This document shows, in pieces, positions 50,323-60,520 of a DNA stretch of 64,000 nucleotides. Made by a program: the position numbers and the translations under genes. The stretch's first letter is position 1. Every line of letters begins with the position of its first letter. The notes beneath the pieces were generated by a model. The model worked only from the letters and a program-made list of their open reading frames with translations, was not told the DNA's origin and did no database searches. Location: NCBI RefSeq assembly GCF_017874315.1, contig NZ_JAGGLG010000007.1, forward strand, positions 1 through 64,000. Reading direction: 5' to 3'. The DNA comes from Symbiobacterium terraclitae. Lineage in GTDB: Bacteria; Bacillota; Sulfobacillia; Symbiobacteriales; Symbiobacteriaceae.

Positions 50323-52668
50323 CTATTCCGGCTCCTCGGCTCCGGATCCCGGCTCCCCGCCGGCCTCGCCGCCGCCGAGGGATGCGATCGACTGCGCCAG
50401 GCCGGCCGAGACCTGCTGCAGCCGCCCGGCCATCTCCCGCAGCGCGGTCTGCGCCTCGACCACCTTCTCCATCTGGTTGCGGATGTCGCTCACCATGGCC
50501 GAGACCTCGCTGATCCCGCTCGAGATGGCCTCGACCGATTCCAGCGCCCGCTCCGTGGAAGCCGCCATCTCCTCGGACGAGGCGGTGTTCTCCTCCACCA
50601 CCGCGGCCACGTTCTGCATGGCCCCGGCGATGTGGCGGACGCGCGCGGCGGTGGGCTCCAGCGTCTCGCGGACGATCTGGTCCACCGCGGCCGCCGAGGT
50701 CTGGCTGGCGGCGAGGATCTGGTCCAGGCTCTCCCGGGCCTGGCCGCCCGAGGCCACGCCGTCCTGCGCCAGGGCGCGGGTCTCGCGCATGGCGCTGACC
50801 GTCTGCTCGATCAGGCTGAGCGTCGTGCCGATCAGCTGGCCGATCTCCTGGGTGGACTGGGCCGAGCGCTCCGCCAGCCGGCGGACCTCGCTGGCGACCA
50901 CCGCGAAGCCCCGCCCGTGCTCGCCCGCCCTGGCCGCCTCGATGGCGGCGTTCAGGGCCAGCAGGTTGGTCTGCTCCGCGATCTCGGAGATGGTGGAGGA
51001 GATCTCGTTGATCGAGCGGGAGTGCTGGCCCAGCCGCTCCACCAGCGCAACGGCCCGCTCGGCGTTCTCGGCGATCCGCTGCACCCCCTCCAAGGTGGCC
51101 CGCAGAGCCTCGTCGCCCTCCCGGACGAGCCGGAACGTCTGCTCCGCCGCCTGCCGGGCCGCCTCGCCCTGCGCCAGGCTCGCGGCGCCGGCGCGGTCGA
51201 TCTCGTCGACCATCGCCATCATCCGGTCGATGTGGCTGGACTGCTCCTGTGCGCCGCGGGCGATGCCCTCGGCGGCCTGGCTCAGGTCGGCCATGCCCCG
51301 TCCGACCTCGGTGGACTGCTGCTGCAGGTCGCCGGCCACAGCCGCGCCCGCATCCGTGCGGGCCGCCACGTCAGCCGCGAGCCCGGCCGTCCGGTCGGCG
51401 GAGGAGAGGAGCGACGCGCTCAGCGCAGCGACCTCGCGGGCGGCCCCGGCCACGTGGGCCGTGGCCTGCCGCACGCGCGCCAGCAGCCCGTTGAGGCTGT
51501 CCGCCATCCTGCCCACCTCGTCGCGCGCGGGGGCCGTGAAGGTCGTGGACAGGTCGCCGGCATCCAGCGCCGCGGAGAACTGCAGCAGCGGCCGGCTGAT
51601 GGTCCGCCTGGCCAGCCACCAGGGCAGCAGCGCGCCGATCAGCAGCGCGGCAACCCCGATGGTGATGCCGGCGCCGGTGGCCAACTGGAATGCGCCCGCC
51701 ACCTGCTCGAAGTGCTCCTCCGGAATGCCCACATAGGCGCTGGCGATCACCTGGCCGCTGAAATCGGTGATGGGCGTGTAGATGGTCTTCTGCCAGTGGT
51801 CCACCACCACCGCCCTGCCCTGGTAGGCCTCACCCCTCCTGATGTGCTCCATCACCGCGTCGGAGAAGATCGTACCCACCGCCCGCTCCACCGACCCCTG
51901 CCGGCGGACGTTGGTGGTGATGCGGATGCCGTCCAGCGCGATGGTGGCGGTGAGCGGCGTGCCGTCCGGAGACCGCCGCTGCACCTCGTCGACGATGGCG
52001 GGGTCGTTGTTCAGGATGTCGGCGAGCACCACGGCCCCGACGATGCGGCCGTCCGCCCCCCGGACGGGTGCCGCCGCGGCCAGGGCCAGCGCGTCGCCCA
52101 GCACCGTTCCGGTCAGCTCGTGGTGCGCCCCGGGCGTCTCGATGACGTTGACGGGCACCTGCTGCCGCACCACCGCCCGCTCCGGCTGCAGGTCCGCCGC
52201 CGCCACCCGGACCGCGGAGGTAATGGTCATGCCGTCCTTCAGGACCGCCTCGACCATGCCGCCGTACGACACCCTGTCGCCGGGCTGCGCGCCGTAACGG
52301 TACCGCACCCGCCCGGTGGCGTCTACCACCAGGAGCACGTCCGCCTGGCCCGTCATCGCCTTGCCGAACTGCTCCAGCGCGGCGGTGGAGGCGCTCGCCC
52401 CGGTCGCGACGCCGGCCACCTCGCCGCCGGCGAGCAGAGCGCTCGCGGCCGACCGGAGCGACTCGAGCCGGCCCTCGATCGCGGAGTGGTGGACCTGAAT
52501 CGCAAGCTGCAGGGTGGTGTTCGCCTGGCGGTCGATATCGCGCGTCACGGCGTCCCGCAGGTAGGCGCTGGTCCCCACCAGGCCGATCGCGGGCAGGGCA
52601 ACCGCCAGCAGCGTGATCAACACCACTCGGAGGGCGAGCGAGCTGCGGCGAACTAGACCGACTTGCAT
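50323..52668 (-). CDS. Methyl-accepting chemotaxis protein (dCache-like sensor)
   Basis: A 781-aa receptor. One transmembrane helix at about 12-32, an extracellular double-Cache-like domain (about 35-315), a second helix (about 325-348), HAMP (about 348-400), and the signalling domain with the hairpin tip [24 protein letters not shown] (in part). Its Cache ligands are unknown. ATG 52668 is chosen since AAGGGG lies about 12 nt upstream; TTG 52689 is the longer start. No che genes are in the window. Confidence 0.9.
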   Translation of the reverse strand: MQVGLVRRSSLALRVVLITLLAVALPAIGLVGTSAYLRDAVTRDIDRQANTTLQLAIQVHHSAIEGRLESLRSAASALLAGGEVAGVATGASASTAALEQFGKAMTGQADVLLVVDATGRVRYRYGAQPGDRVSYGGMVEAVLKDGMTITSAVRVAAADLQPERAVVRQQVPVNVIETPGAHHELTGTVLGDALALAAAAPVRGADGRIVGAVVLADILNNDPAIVDEVQRRSPDGTPLTATIALDGIRITTNVRRQGSVERAVGTIFSDAVMEHIRRGEAYQGRAVVVDHWQKTIYTPITDFSGQVIASAYVGIPEEHFEQVAGAFQLATGAGITIGVAALLIGALLPWWLARRTISRPLLQFSAALDAGDLSTTFTAPARDEVGRMADSLNGLLARVRQATAHVAGAAREVAALSASLLSSADRTAGLAADVAARTDAGAAVAGDLQQQSTEVGRGMADLSQAAEGIARGAQEQSSHIDRMMAMVDEIDRAGAASLAQGEAARQAAEQTFRLVREGDEALRATLEGVQRIAENAERAVALVERLGQHSRSINEISSTISEIAEQTNLLALNAAIEAARAGEHGRGFAVVASEVRRLAERSAQSTQEIGQLIGTTLSLIEQTVSAMRETRALAQDGVASGGQARESLDQILAASQTSAAAVDQIVRETLEPTAARVRHIAGAMQNVAAVVEENTASSEEMAASTERALESVEAISSGISEVSAMVSDIRNQMEKVVEAQTALREMAGRLQQVSAGLAQSIASLGGGEAGGEPGSGAEEPE

Positions 52669-52736
52669 GGTGTAGACCAGCCCCTTCAAAGTATAGTCTA
52701 GTTTAGATTACTCCGACGGCGAGCCCATTCCCTCTA

Positions 52737-52765
52737 TTACTATTAGTTACATTGACTCAAGTCAA
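52737..52765 (-). promoter_or_regulatory. Promoter of the chemoreceptor gene with an overlapping palindrome
   Basis: On the minus strand TTGACT, 17 bp and TAGTAA. The -35 element is one arm of the palindrome TTGACT-CA-AGTCAA (52752-52765), so a bound protein would block it. Confidence 0.5.
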
Positions 52766-52838
52766 CAGGTTGATTCTGTACGTATCGACCCGTCCGATCG
52801 ACCTCCTCTGGAGGCAGTACCTGAGCAACAATGGGCAC

Positions 52839-52861
52839 GGGACGGGCAGTCCGCCCGTCCC
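52839..52861 (-). terminator. Terminator of the liv operon
   Basis: GGGACGGGC and GCCCGTCCC form a perfect 9-bp stem with a 5-nt loop, 47 bp past the livF stop. Confidence 0.6.
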
Positions 52862-52908
52862 GCTCCTTCCTTCAATACTATATGGCCCGCCGGTGGCGTT
52901 CCGGCCGG

Positions 52909-53628
52909 TCAGTGGCCGTGCCCGGAACCGCCCAGGTACGCCTCCCGCACAGCCGGGTGCGACTGCAGCTCCGCCGCCGGGCCGGAGAGGACGACCCGCC
53001 CCGTCTCCAGCACGTAGGCCCGGTGCGCGATGGAGAGCGCCATGGCCGCGTTCTGCTCCACCAGCAGGATGGTCGTGCCGCGCTTGTTCAGCTCGGCGAT
53101 GATGCCGAAGATCTCCTGCACCAGCCGCGGCGCGAGGCCCATGGAGGGCTCGTCCAGCAGGAGCAGCTTGGGCTGCAGCATGAGCGCACGCCCCAGCGCC
53201 AACATCTGCTGCTCGCCGCCGGACAGGGTCGACGCCTTTTGGAACTCGCGCTCCTTCAGCCGGGGGAACCGCTCGAACACCTCCGCCAGGTTCTTGTGGA
53301 AGGTGTCGGGCCTGGCGATGTAGGCGCCCAGTTCCAGGTTCTCGCGGACCGTCAGGTCGGGGAAGACCCGCCGCCCCTCCGGCACGTGGCCGATGCCCAT
53401 CGCCACGATCTGGTGGGCCGGAACCCGGGTGATGTCGGTGCCCTGGAAGCGGATCGTGCCGCTCTTGGGCCGGTTGAGCCCCGAGATCGCCCGCAGGGTG
53501 GTGGACTTGCCGGCGCCGTTGGCGCCGATCAGGGTAACGATTTCGCCCTCGTTCACCTCGAGGGAGACGCCGTGCAGCGCCTGGATGTTGCCATAGGCAA
53601 CCTGGAGGTCTTGCACCTGCAGGATCAT
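52909..53628 (-). CDS. livF: Branched-chain amino-acid ABC transporter ATP-binding protein LivF
   Basis: A 239-aa ATPase. Walker A GANGAGKST, signature LSGGEQQMLALGRALM and Walker B LLLDEPSMGLAP. IGHVPEGRRVFPDLTVREN is LivF-specific. Its start overlaps the livG stop by 4 bp. Fifth gene of livJ-H-M-G-F. Confidence 0.94.
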   Translation of the reverse strand: MILQVQDLQVAYGNIQALHGVSLEVNEGEIVTLIGANGAGKSTTLRAISGLNRPKSGTIRFQGTDITRVPAHQIVAMGIGHVPEGRRVFPDLTVRENLELGAYIARPDTFHKNLAEVFERFPRLKEREFQKASTLSGGEQQMLALGRALMLQPKLLLLDEPSMGLAPRLVQEIFGIIAELNKRGTTILLVEQNAAMALSIAHRAYVLETGRVVLSGPAAELQSHPAVREAYLGGSGHGH

Positions 53629-54395
53629 TCGGCCACCGCCTTTCCGAGGTAGGCCTCGAGCACCCGGGGGTTCGCCTGAATCTCGGCCGGCGTACCCCTG
53701 GCGATGATCTGGCCGAAGTCCAGCACCACCAGCCGCTCGCAGAGGTTCATCACCAGGCCCATCTGGTGCTCGATGAGCAGCACGGTCAGGTCGAACTCCT
53801 GCTTCACCTTGCGGATCAGCTCGACCAGCTGGCCGACCTCCGAGGGGTTCATGCCCGCGGCCGGCTCGTCCAGCAGCAGCAGCTTGGGCCGGGTGGCCAG
53901 GGCCCGGGCGATCTCCAGCCGGCGCTGGGCGCCGTACGGCAGGGAGCCCGCCTTCTCGTGGCGCCGGTCGGCCAGGTTCATCCGCTCCAGCAGCGCCTCG
54001 GCCTCCTCGGTGAGCTCCCGCTCGCGCCGGGCGAACCGGGGCGTGCGCACGAAGGAGTCGAGGAGGTTGTAGCCGCACCGGGGGTGCATCACCGCCCGGA
54101 CGTTGTCCAGGACAGTCATCTCCTTGAACAGCCGGATGTTCTGGAAGGTGCGGGCGACGCCCATCTGGGTGATCTGGAAGGGCTTGCGGTCGTTGATCAC
54201 GCGGCCCTCAAGGACCACCTCGCCCAGGGTGGGCGGGAAGACGCCGGTGATCACGTTGAAGACGGTGGTCTTGCCGGCGCCGTTGGGCCCGATCAGGCCC
54301 ACCAGCTCGCCCTTCTCCAGGGTCAGTTCGAAGTCGACCAGGGCCTTCAGGCCGCCGAAGTGGCGGGAGACCTTACGGCATTCAAGCAGCGCCAC
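53625..54395 (-). CDS. livG: Branched-chain amino-acid ABC transporter ATP-binding protein LivG
   Basis: A 256-aa ATPase. Walker A GPNGAGKTT, GVARTFQNIRLF, signature LPYGAQRRLEIARALA and Walker B LLLDEPAAGMNP are LivG motifs. GTG 54395, with GAAGGGAGGG upstream. It overlaps the livM stop by 14 bp. Confidence 0.94.
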   Translation of the reverse strand: MALLECRKVSRHFGGLKALVDFELTLEKGELVGLIGPNGAGKTTVFNVITGVFPPTLGEVVLEGRVINDRKPFQITQMGVARTFQNIRLFKEMTVLDNVRAVMHPRCGYNLLDSFVRTPRFARRERELTEEAEALLERMNLADRRHEKAGSLPYGAQRRLEIARALATRPKLLLLDEPAAGMNPSEVGQLVELIRKVKQEFDLTVLLIEHQMGLVMNLCERLVVLDFGQIIARGTPAEIQANPRVLEAYLGKAVAE

Positions 54396-55377
54396 GGGCG
54401 TTCCCTCCCTTCGGACGGCGGACGAAGAGCCGGTCCAGGCTGAACTCCCATCCGCCCATCAGCCCCTGCGGCCGAAGGATCATCAATACGATGAGTGCGA
54501 GGGCGTAGACGACGCCGCGCCACTCCAGGAACTGCTGGCCCAGCACGTCGCGCAGGATCTCCTGCAGGAAGACGACGCCGATGGCGGCCACCACCGTTCC
54601 CGTCAGGCTGCCCAGGCCGCCCAGCACCACGATCAGCAGCACGTCGAACGACTTCAGGAAGAAGAAGTTGCTGGGGTGCAGGAAGCTGTAGAGATGGGCG
54701 TAGAGTCCGCCGCCCAGCCCGGCCATGCCGCAGCCCAGGGTGAAGGCCAGCATCTTGAACCGGGTGGTGTCGATGCCCATGATGTCGGCGGCGATCTCGT
54801 CCTCCCGCACGCTGATGCAGGCCAGCCCGTGGCTGGAGTTGATCAGGTTGCGGGCGAGCCAGATCACCAGGACCGCGCACCAGAAGACCCAGGTGAAGGT
54901 GGTGATGCGCGGGATGCCCATCATGCCCATGGAGCCGCCCAGGAGCTTCGAGATCTTGTCGCTGTTGTCGAACAGCACCTTGACGATCACGCCGAATCCC
55001 AGCGTGGCGATGCCCAGGTAGTCCGACCGCAGCCGGAGGATGGGCAGGCCGATCAGGAAGCCGATCAGCGCAGCGGCCAGGGTGCCCGCGATCAGGCCCA
55101 GCACGAAGTTGAGCGGCGTGCCGCCATAGGCCTTGGTGATGAAGGCGCCCACGTAGGCGCCGACGCCGTAGAAGGCGGCGTGGCCCAGCGAGAACTGGCC
55201 GGCGAAGCCGTAGATCAGGCTGAGGCCCACCGCCGAAATGGTCGTGATCAGGGCCAGGTCCAGGATCAGGCCCCAGTAGGTCGTGATCACCCCGGCCCTG
55301 CGCAGGAAGTAGATCACGACGTAGAGGGCGACGACCAGGGCGAAAGAGAGAATGCTCTTCTTCTGCATCTGCGCCAC
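54382..55377 (-). CDS. livM: Branched-chain amino-acid ABC transporter permease LivM
   Basis: A 331-aa permease with about nine hydrophobic segments. SDYLGIATLGFGVIVK, SVREDEIAAD and GGLGSLTGTVVAA are typical of LivM. It starts 3 bp after the livH stop. Confidence 0.93.
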   Translation of the reverse strand: MAQMQKKSILSFALVVALYVVIYFLRRAGVITTYWGLILDLALITTISAVGLSLIYGFAGQFSLGHAAFYGVGAYVGAFITKAYGGTPLNFVLGLIAGTLAAALIGFLIGLPILRLRSDYLGIATLGFGVIVKVLFDNSDKISKLLGGSMGMMGIPRITTFTWVFWCAVLVIWLARNLINSSHGLACISVREDEIAADIMGIDTTRFKMLAFTLGCGMAGLGGGLYAHLYSFLHPSNFFFLKSFDVLLIVVLGGLGSLTGTVVAAIGVVFLQEILRDVLGQQFLEWRGVVYALALIVLMILRPQGLMGGWEFSLDRLFVRRPKGGNARGAA

Positions 55378-55380
55378 CCC

Positions 55381-56268
55381 CTACACCTTCTCCGGTCCGG
55401 CCTTGCCGAGCAGACCCGCCGGGCGGACCAGCAGCACGAGGATCAGCAGGGCGAAGGCGACGGCGTCCTTGAAGTCGGTGGTGATGTAGGCTGCCGTCAG
55501 CACCTCGGCCTGCCCCATCAGCACCGCGCCCAGCAGGGCGCCGGGGATGGAGCCGATGCCGCCGAGCACCGCCGCGGTGAATGCCTTCAGGCCGGGCATG
55601 ATGCCCATGTACGGCCAGATCTGCGGATACGCCGCGGCCAGGAGCGCGCCGGCGGCGGCGGCGAGGGCGGAGCCGATGGCGAAGGTGAAGGCGATCACCT
55701 GGTTCACGTTGATCCCCATCAGCCGGGCGGCGTCCATGTCCATCGAGACCGCCCGCATCGCCTTGCCGATCTTGGTCCGGTAGACCACGAGCTGCAGGAT
55801 CGCGACCAGGATCAGCGTGGAGACGATGATCAGCACCTGAACGCTGCTCACCTTCACCCCGAAGAGGTTCCACTGGGCCCGCGGGATCATGGCCGGGAAC
55901 TGGCGGTAGTCCGGGCCGAAGGCGATCCGCAGGCTCGAGAAGTTCTCAATGAAGAGCGAGACGCCGATCGCGGTGATGAGCGCCGCGATGCGCGGCGCCC
56001 CCTTCTCCCGCAGGGGCCGATAGGCCAGCCGCTCGATCACCACGCCCAGCAAAGCACAGGTGACCATACCGACCAGGATGGCGACGGGCCACGGGATCCC
56101 CCGGACCAGCCCGAAGAAGGTGACAAAGGCGCCCACCATGATGACATCTCCATGGGCGAAGTTGATCAGTTTGATGATGCCGTAGACCATGGTGTAGCCC
56201 ACCGCGATCAAGGCGTAGACAAATCCGAGTTGGAGGCCGTTGACCACCTGCTCTAGTAACTGGCCCAT
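55381..56268 (-). CDS. livH: Branched-chain amino-acid ABC transporter permease LivH
   Basis: A 295-aa permease with eight or so hydrophobic segments. The opening QVVNGLQLGFVYALIAVGYTMVYG (in part), INFAHGDVIM and GGIGSIPGALLGA are LivH motifs. It follows livJ after a 77-bp gap with a hairpin. Confidence 0.94.
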   Translation of the reverse strand: MGQLLEQVVNGLQLGFVYALIAVGYTMVYGIIKLINFAHGDVIMVGAFVTFFGLVRGIPWPVAILVGMVTCALLGVVIERLAYRPLREKGAPRIAALITAIGVSLFIENFSSLRIAFGPDYRQFPAMIPRAQWNLFGVKVSSVQVLIIVSTLILVAILQLVVYRTKIGKAMRAVSMDMDAARLMGINVNQVIAFTFAIGSALAAAAGALLAAAYPQIWPYMGIMPGLKAFTAAVLGGIGSIPGALLGAVLMGQAEVLTAAYITTDFKDAVAFALLILVLLVRPAGLLGKAGPEKV

Positions 56269-56296
56269 AGGCCCGCCTCCTTATGAATGCGGATAG

Positions 56297-56330
56297 GCCA
56301 GGGCCAGGCCGCCACCGGCCAGGCCCTGGC
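56297..56330 (-). terminator. Intra-operon hairpin between livJ and livH
   Basis: GCCAGGGCC pairs with GGCCCTGGC. There is no T-tract on the minus strand, so it may act by stabilising the upstream livJ message, giving more binding protein than permease. Confidence 0.55.
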
Positions 56331-56345
56331 ACGACGCCGGAATGC

Positions 56346-57569
56346 TTACGGGTTGACGGTGGTGACGAAACCGTAGGTCTTGTCGGCCTTCACCTGAAGG
56401 ATGGTCGCGGCCTTGATCGGGTTGCCCTTCTCGTCGAAGGAGATCGAGCCGCCGACGGCCTGGAAGCCCTTCAGGTCCTGGATGGCCTGACGGATCTTGT
56501 CGGTGTCGTCGGTCCCCGCGATGCGGATCGCCTCGAGCATGATGTTGGTGGCGTCATAGGTCAGAGCAGCGAAGGAGTCGGGCTTGGTGCCGTACTTGGC
56601 CTCGAAGTCCTTGACGAACTTCTGGACCGCCGGGCTGGGATCGTCAGCCGAGTAATGGGCGGTGAAGTAGTTGCCGTCCAGCGTACCGAAGTCCAGGTCG
56701 GTGGAGTCCCAGCCGTCGCCGCCGAGCATGGGCACGTCCAGGCCCTTGTCCTTGGCGGCCTTGGCCAGCAGGGAGACCTTGTTGTAGTAGTCGGGCAGGT
56801 AGAGCATGTCGGGCTTCAGCGCAGCGACGTTGGTCATCACGGCGGAGAAGTCGGTGTCGTCCTGGGAGTAGGACTCCCACGCCACGATCTGGCCGCCGCC
56901 GGCCTCGAACTCAGCCCGGAACGACTCGGCGAGGCCCACGGTGTACGGGTTGCCCTTGTCGTAGAAGACCGCGGCGGTCTTGACGCCCAGGTCGTTCAGG
57001 GCGAACTTCGCGGCCACCTGACCCTGGAACGGGTCGATGAAGCAGGCGCGGAAGACGAAGGGCTTCCGGCTGCCGTCGTCGTTGACGGTGACGCCCTCGG
57101 CGGTCGCGGTGCCGGTGATCATCGGGATCTTGTTCTCGTTGGCCACGATGCCGACCGGGATGGTGACGCCGGAGGTGACGGAGCCGATGATGGCCTTGAC
57201 GCCGTCCTGGGTGATCATGCGGGTCGCGATGTTGACGCCCTCGGTGGAGTCGCCCTTGTCGTCGCCGGAGACGGCCTCGACCTTGAAGTCGCCGGCCTTG
57301 TAGCCAGCCTGCTCAAGTGCGAGCTCGAAGCCCATCTTGGAGGACTCGCCGAAAGTCTTCACGTTGCCCGTCAGCGGCGCGATCAGGCCGATCTTGATGA
57401 CCTTCTCAGCCGAGCCGGAGCCGGAACCGGAACCGGAGCTGCTGCTCGAGCTCGAGCTGCTGCTGGAGCTCGACCCGGGGCCGGTGCTGGTACCCGGAGC
57501 CTGCGAACCGCCACAAGCCGCGAGCACGAACATGGAGACTACCAGGAGCCCAACCAGTGCACGCTTCAT
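56346..57569 (-). CDS. livJ: Branched-chain amino-acid ABC transporter substrate-binding lipoprotein
   Basis: A 407-aa protein. The lipoprotein signal ends LAACGG (Cys19). A low-complexity Ser/Gly linker (about residues 34-55) leads to a type I periplasmic-binding fold with IKIGLIAPLTGNV, GSVTSGVTIPV and LTYDATNIMLEAI. Such proteins bind Leu, Ile, Val or related amino acids. ATG 57569 follows GAGGGGGG. The Ser codons in the linker vary, so it is not a simple codon-slip array. Confidence 0.92.
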   Translation of the reverse strand: MKRALVGLLVVSMFVLAACGGSQAPGTSTGPGSSSSSSSSSSSSSGSGSGSGSAEKVIKIGLIAPLTGNVKTFGESSKMGFELALEQAGYKAGDFKVEAVSGDDKGDSTEGVNIATRMITQDGVKAIIGSVTSGVTIPVGIVANENKIPMITGTATAEGVTVNDDGSRKPFVFRACFIDPFQGQVAAKFALNDLGVKTAAVFYDKGNPYTVGLAESFRAEFEAGGGQIVAWESYSQDDTDFSAVMTNVAALKPDMLYLPDYYNKVSLLAKAAKDKGLDVPMLGGDGWDSTDLDFGTLDGNYFTAHYSADDPSPAVQKFVKDFEAKYGTKPDSFAALTYDATNIMLEAIRIAGTDDTDKIRQAIQDLKGFQAVGGSISFDEKGNPIKAATILQVKADKTYGFVTTVNP

Positions 57570-57634
57570 GCTGACCCCCCTCATTCTCTGAAAACCCCTC
57601 TCTGTCTGCCTTATCACGGGATTCTCCCGGATAT

Positions 57635-57663
57635 TAGGTAGTGTATATTCTCTAATGGGTCAA
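57635..57663 (-). promoter_or_regulatory. Promoter of the liv operon
   Basis: On the minus strand TTGACC, 17 bp and TACCTA. A small hairpin, CGGGA-GAA-TCCCG, follows in the leader. Confidence 0.5.
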
Positions 57664-57788
57664 AAAGTCCTTTCGCTCGCGGCGAGAGATTTTTTGGTGG
57701 TAGCGAACTGTAGTGCTAAAGGTGATGAAAAGGGGCGTGAGGCACATATAGTGATCATGTTGGGACGATCGTGATGGAGGGGATGCGC

Positions 57789-58334
57789 GTGCGGAACCTG
57801 GTGATGGCCTGCCTCGCCGGCCTTGCGGCGCTGGCGCTGGCCGGCTGCGGCCTGGCCGGGCGGGCGGTCGAGAGTGCGACGGAAAGGGTCATCCAGAGCG
57901 CCACGGAGAAGATCGTCGAGGGCGCCTCTGGGATCTCCGTGGACGTGGATGACGGCTCCATCACGATCACCGGCCCGGAAGGCCAGGCGATCACGCTGAG
58001 CGGCGACAGCGCCGAGGACAGGCTGGTCGCCGGCTTCCCGCTGCCCGTCTACGACGGGGCCAAGGTGGTCGGGTCTGGGCGGGTGACGACCAACGGCAAG
58101 ACCACCTACAGCGCCGAGCTCAGCTTCACCGGCGACGCCATGGCGGTGGCCGACTTCTACGAGGAGGCGCTGAAGGAGATGGGCATCGAGGTGAGCCGCT
58201 CGGAGATGGAGATCGATGGCGAGATCATGGTTATGCTCTCGGGCGAGTCCGAGACCAGGTCGGGCCTGATCACCATCACGCGCAAGGAGTCGGAGAAGGC
58301 CGGCACCGCCAACCTCCTGATCGGCGACAAGTAG
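57789..58334 (+). CDS. Lipoprotein of unknown function
   Basis: About 181 aa from GTG 57789, which has ATGGAGGGG 6 nt upstream; ATG 57783 and GTG 57771 are alternatives. The lipobox is LALAGCG. The mature part begins with a short amphipathic helix (AVESATERVIQSATEKIVEG), then a strand-rich region and a C-terminal domain that may be a small alpha/beta sensor-like fold (ADFYEEALKEMGIEV). No family is recognised. It is divergent from the liv operon. Confidence 0.7.
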   Translation: MRNLVMACLAGLAALALAGCGLAGRAVESATERVIQSATEKIVEGASGISVDVDDGSITITGPEGQAITLSGDSAEDRLVAGFPLPVYDGAKVVGSGRVTTNGKTTYSAELSFTGDAMAVADFYEEALKEMGIEVSRSEMEIDGEIMVMLSGESETRSGLITITRKESEKAGTANLLIGDK

Positions 58335-58359
58335 CCGAGGCCGCGCCCGCAAGAACGCA

Positions 58360-58385
58360 GGCGAGCCCCCGGAGAGGGGCTCGCC
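58360..58385. terminator. Terminator between the lipoprotein and mqnA
   Basis: GGCGAGCCCC and GGGGCTCGCC form a perfect 10-bp stem with a 6-nt loop; TTGGTGTTCT follows on the plus strand. Confidence 0.75.
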
Positions 58386-58396
58386 TTGGTGTTCTC

Positions 58397-59302
58397 CTAC
58401 TCCTCCCCCCACACGTACAGGGGAGGCACCGCCTCGAGTTCGCCCAGCCGGCGGGCGTGCTCGTAGAAGGCCAGCAGCCCCCGGCGGTAGCGGGGCCCGA
58501 ACTCGTGGCGGATCAGGTCGAAGTAGTCGTCCGCGACCGCCCGGGGCAGTCCCCGGCGGGCCATCGCCTCCTCCACCATGTCCGGGCGGTGGTCCCAGGC
58601 GTACTCCTGGGAGGCGTTGAACAGCCGGGTGACCTGGCGCAGGGCGCCCGGGTTGGCCTCGGCCAGCTCCCGGCGGGCCACCCAGAGGGCGTAGACCATC
58701 GGGTGGCCCGTGAAGGCCTTCCACTCTGCCCCCAGGTCGGTGCAGGGGACCTCCGGATGGTTCAGCGCCGCCAGCAGGGCGTCGTCGCCGATCAGCAGTG
58801 CGGCGTCGTGCTCCGCCAGCATGGCCTCCAGGTCGGGGGGAGCCACCCGGTACGCCGGCCGCACGCCGTACCGCTGCTCCAGGATGATCCGGGTCAGCAC
58901 CACCGAGGTGGCGGACGAGGCGGTGAGCGCCACCGGGCGGCCGTCCAGCTCGGCCAGGGGCCGCCGGTGGAAGAGCAGGATCGACGCCACCCTGCCGTCG
59001 GCGCTGATGGAGAGGCCGGGGATGATCACGCAGTCCGCCGCGTGGCGGGCGTACTCGATGCTGGAGATGGGCGTGACGTCGAGGCGCCCCTCCAGGAAGG
59101 CCCGGTTGAGCACCGAGGGCGGCCCCTTCTCCACGGTCACGTCCAGCTCCACAGCCCCCCGCTCGATGCCGAAGTAGACGGGCAGGCAGTTCAGGTAGTC
59201 GATGTAGCCGAGCCGGATCGACGGGGCCGCCTGCGCCACCGGTGCGCCGGGGCTGCCGCCGGGCCGCGCCGTGCGCCCCGGCCCGGGCAGATGTTCACCC
59301 AT
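58397..59302 (-). CDS. mqnA: Chorismate dehydratase MqnA
   Basis: A 301-aa protein. IRLGYIDYLNCLPVYFGIE and LDVTPISSIEYARH are MqnA motifs. It makes 3-enolpyruvyl-benzoate from chorismate, the first step of the futalosine menaquinone pathway. The N-terminal 25 residues are a Pro/Gly-rich stretch before the fold. It follows mqnC by 15 bp and is the last gene of mqnE-C-A. Confidence 0.92.
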   Translation of the reverse strand: MGEHLPGPGRTARPGGSPGAPVAQAAPSIRLGYIDYLNCLPVYFGIERGAVELDVTVEKGPPSVLNRAFLEGRLDVTPISSIEYARHAADCVIIPGLSISADGRVASILLFHRRPLAELDGRPVALTASSATSVVLTRIILEQRYGVRPAYRVAPPDLEAMLAEHDAALLIGDDALLAALNHPEVPCTDLGAEWKAFTGHPMVYALWVARRELAEANPGALRQVTRLFNASQEYAWDHRPDMVEEAMARRGLPRAVADDYFDLIRHEFGPRYRRGLLAFYEHARRLGELEAVPPLYVWGEE

Positions 59303-59317
59303 CCTGGTCTGCCCCCC

Positions 59318-60517
59318 TTAGTAGATCTCGAGGATCTCATAGAATGTGTTCCGCTTCGCCGGGACCCGGCCGGCGTCCCGGATCAGCCGGATGGCATCGG
59401 ACGGCGTGGCGTGGAAGACCGTGCCCGCCGCGGCCACGACGTTCTCCTCCATCATGGTGCCGCCGAAGTCGTTGCAGCCACAGTCCAGGCTGATCTGGCC
59501 GATGCGCACGCCCTGGGTGACCCACGAGGCCTGGATGTTCTCGATGTTGTCCAGGAAGATCCGGGCCACAGCCAGGGTGCGCAGGTACTCGTAGCTGGAG
59601 GTGGTCACGCCGTTGTGCAGCCCCTCCGCCACCAGCGGTGTGTTCCCGGGCTGGAAGGTCCAGCAGATGAAGGACCAGAAGACGCCGCGGCCGTGCCGCT
59701 CGGCGGTCCGGTCCTGGACCTCCCGGAGCCTCAGGAGGTGCTCCACCCGCTCTTCCAGCGTCTCCACGTGGCCGAACATCATGGTGGAGGAGCCGCGCAG
59801 GCCGACGTCGGCGATGATCTCGTAGGTGGCCAGCCAGTCGGCGGCCGGGTCCTTCAGGGGGGCGATGATGCGGCGGGGCCGGTCGGCCAGCACCTCGCCG
59901 CCGGCGCCGGGCACCGAGTCGAGGCCCGCCTCCCGGAGCCGCTCCACCACCTCCCGCACCGGCATCTTGTACGCCCGGGCGAAGTGGCGGATCTCGGAGA
60001 CCGAGAAGGAGTGGATGGCGATCTGGGGGTAGTGCCGCTTGATCAGCCGGCACATCTCGGTGTAGTAGTCGAAGGGCAGCTTCGGGTGGTGGCCGCCCTG
60101 GATGAGCACCTGCGTGCCCCCGGACGCGGCCAGCTCGCCTACCTTCTGCAGGATCTGCTCGTGGCTCAGCACCCAGGCGTCGCTGTCCTTCTCGTGGCGG
60201 TAGAAGGCGCAGAACTTGCAGTCCGTCACGCAGACGTTGGTGTAGTTGATGTTCCGGTCCTGGACGAAGGTCACGATGCCCCCGGGGTGGAGCCGGCGTG
60301 TGATCTCCCCGGCCACCAGGCCCAGGGAGCCCAGGTCGCCCTCCCGCATCAGCACGCAGCCCTCCTCGTAGCTGAGCCGGTGGCCGTCCAGGGCCTTGTG
60401 CAGGATGCGCTCCACCGCCGGGGTGGGCTCGGGCCGCGCGAGGGCCTCATGGATCCGCTCCAACTGCTCCATCGGCTCCGCCTGCTTCAGTGGTCTCACC
60501 TGCTCCAACGGCTCCAC
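59318..60517 (-). CDS. mqnC: Cyclic dehypoxanthinyl futalosine synthase MqnC
   Basis: A 399-aa radical SAM enzyme. CVTDCKFCAFYR carries the C-x3-C-x2-C cluster; QGGHHPKLPFDYY, GLDSVPGAGGEV and CGCNDFGGTMMEENVV are MqnC motifs. It cyclises dehypoxanthine futalosine and releases 5'-deoxyadenosine. It starts 3 bp after the mqnE stop. Confidence 0.94.
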   Translation of the reverse strand: MEPLEQVRPLKQAEPMEQLERIHEALARPEPTPAVERILHKALDGHRLSYEEGCVLMREGDLGSLGLVAGEITRRLHPGGIVTFVQDRNINYTNVCVTDCKFCAFYRHEKDSDAWVLSHEQILQKVGELAASGGTQVLIQGGHHPKLPFDYYTEMCRLIKRHYPQIAIHSFSVSEIRHFARAYKMPVREVVERLREAGLDSVPGAGGEVLADRPRRIIAPLKDPAADWLATYEIIADVGLRGSSTMMFGHVETLEERVEHLLRLREVQDRTAERHGRGVFWSFICWTFQPGNTPLVAEGLHNGVTTSSYEYLRTLAVARIFLDNIENIQASWVTQGVRIGQISLDCGCNDFGGTMMEENVVAAAGTVFHATPSDAIRLIRDAGRVPAKRNTFYEILEIY

Positions 60518-60520
60518 CGC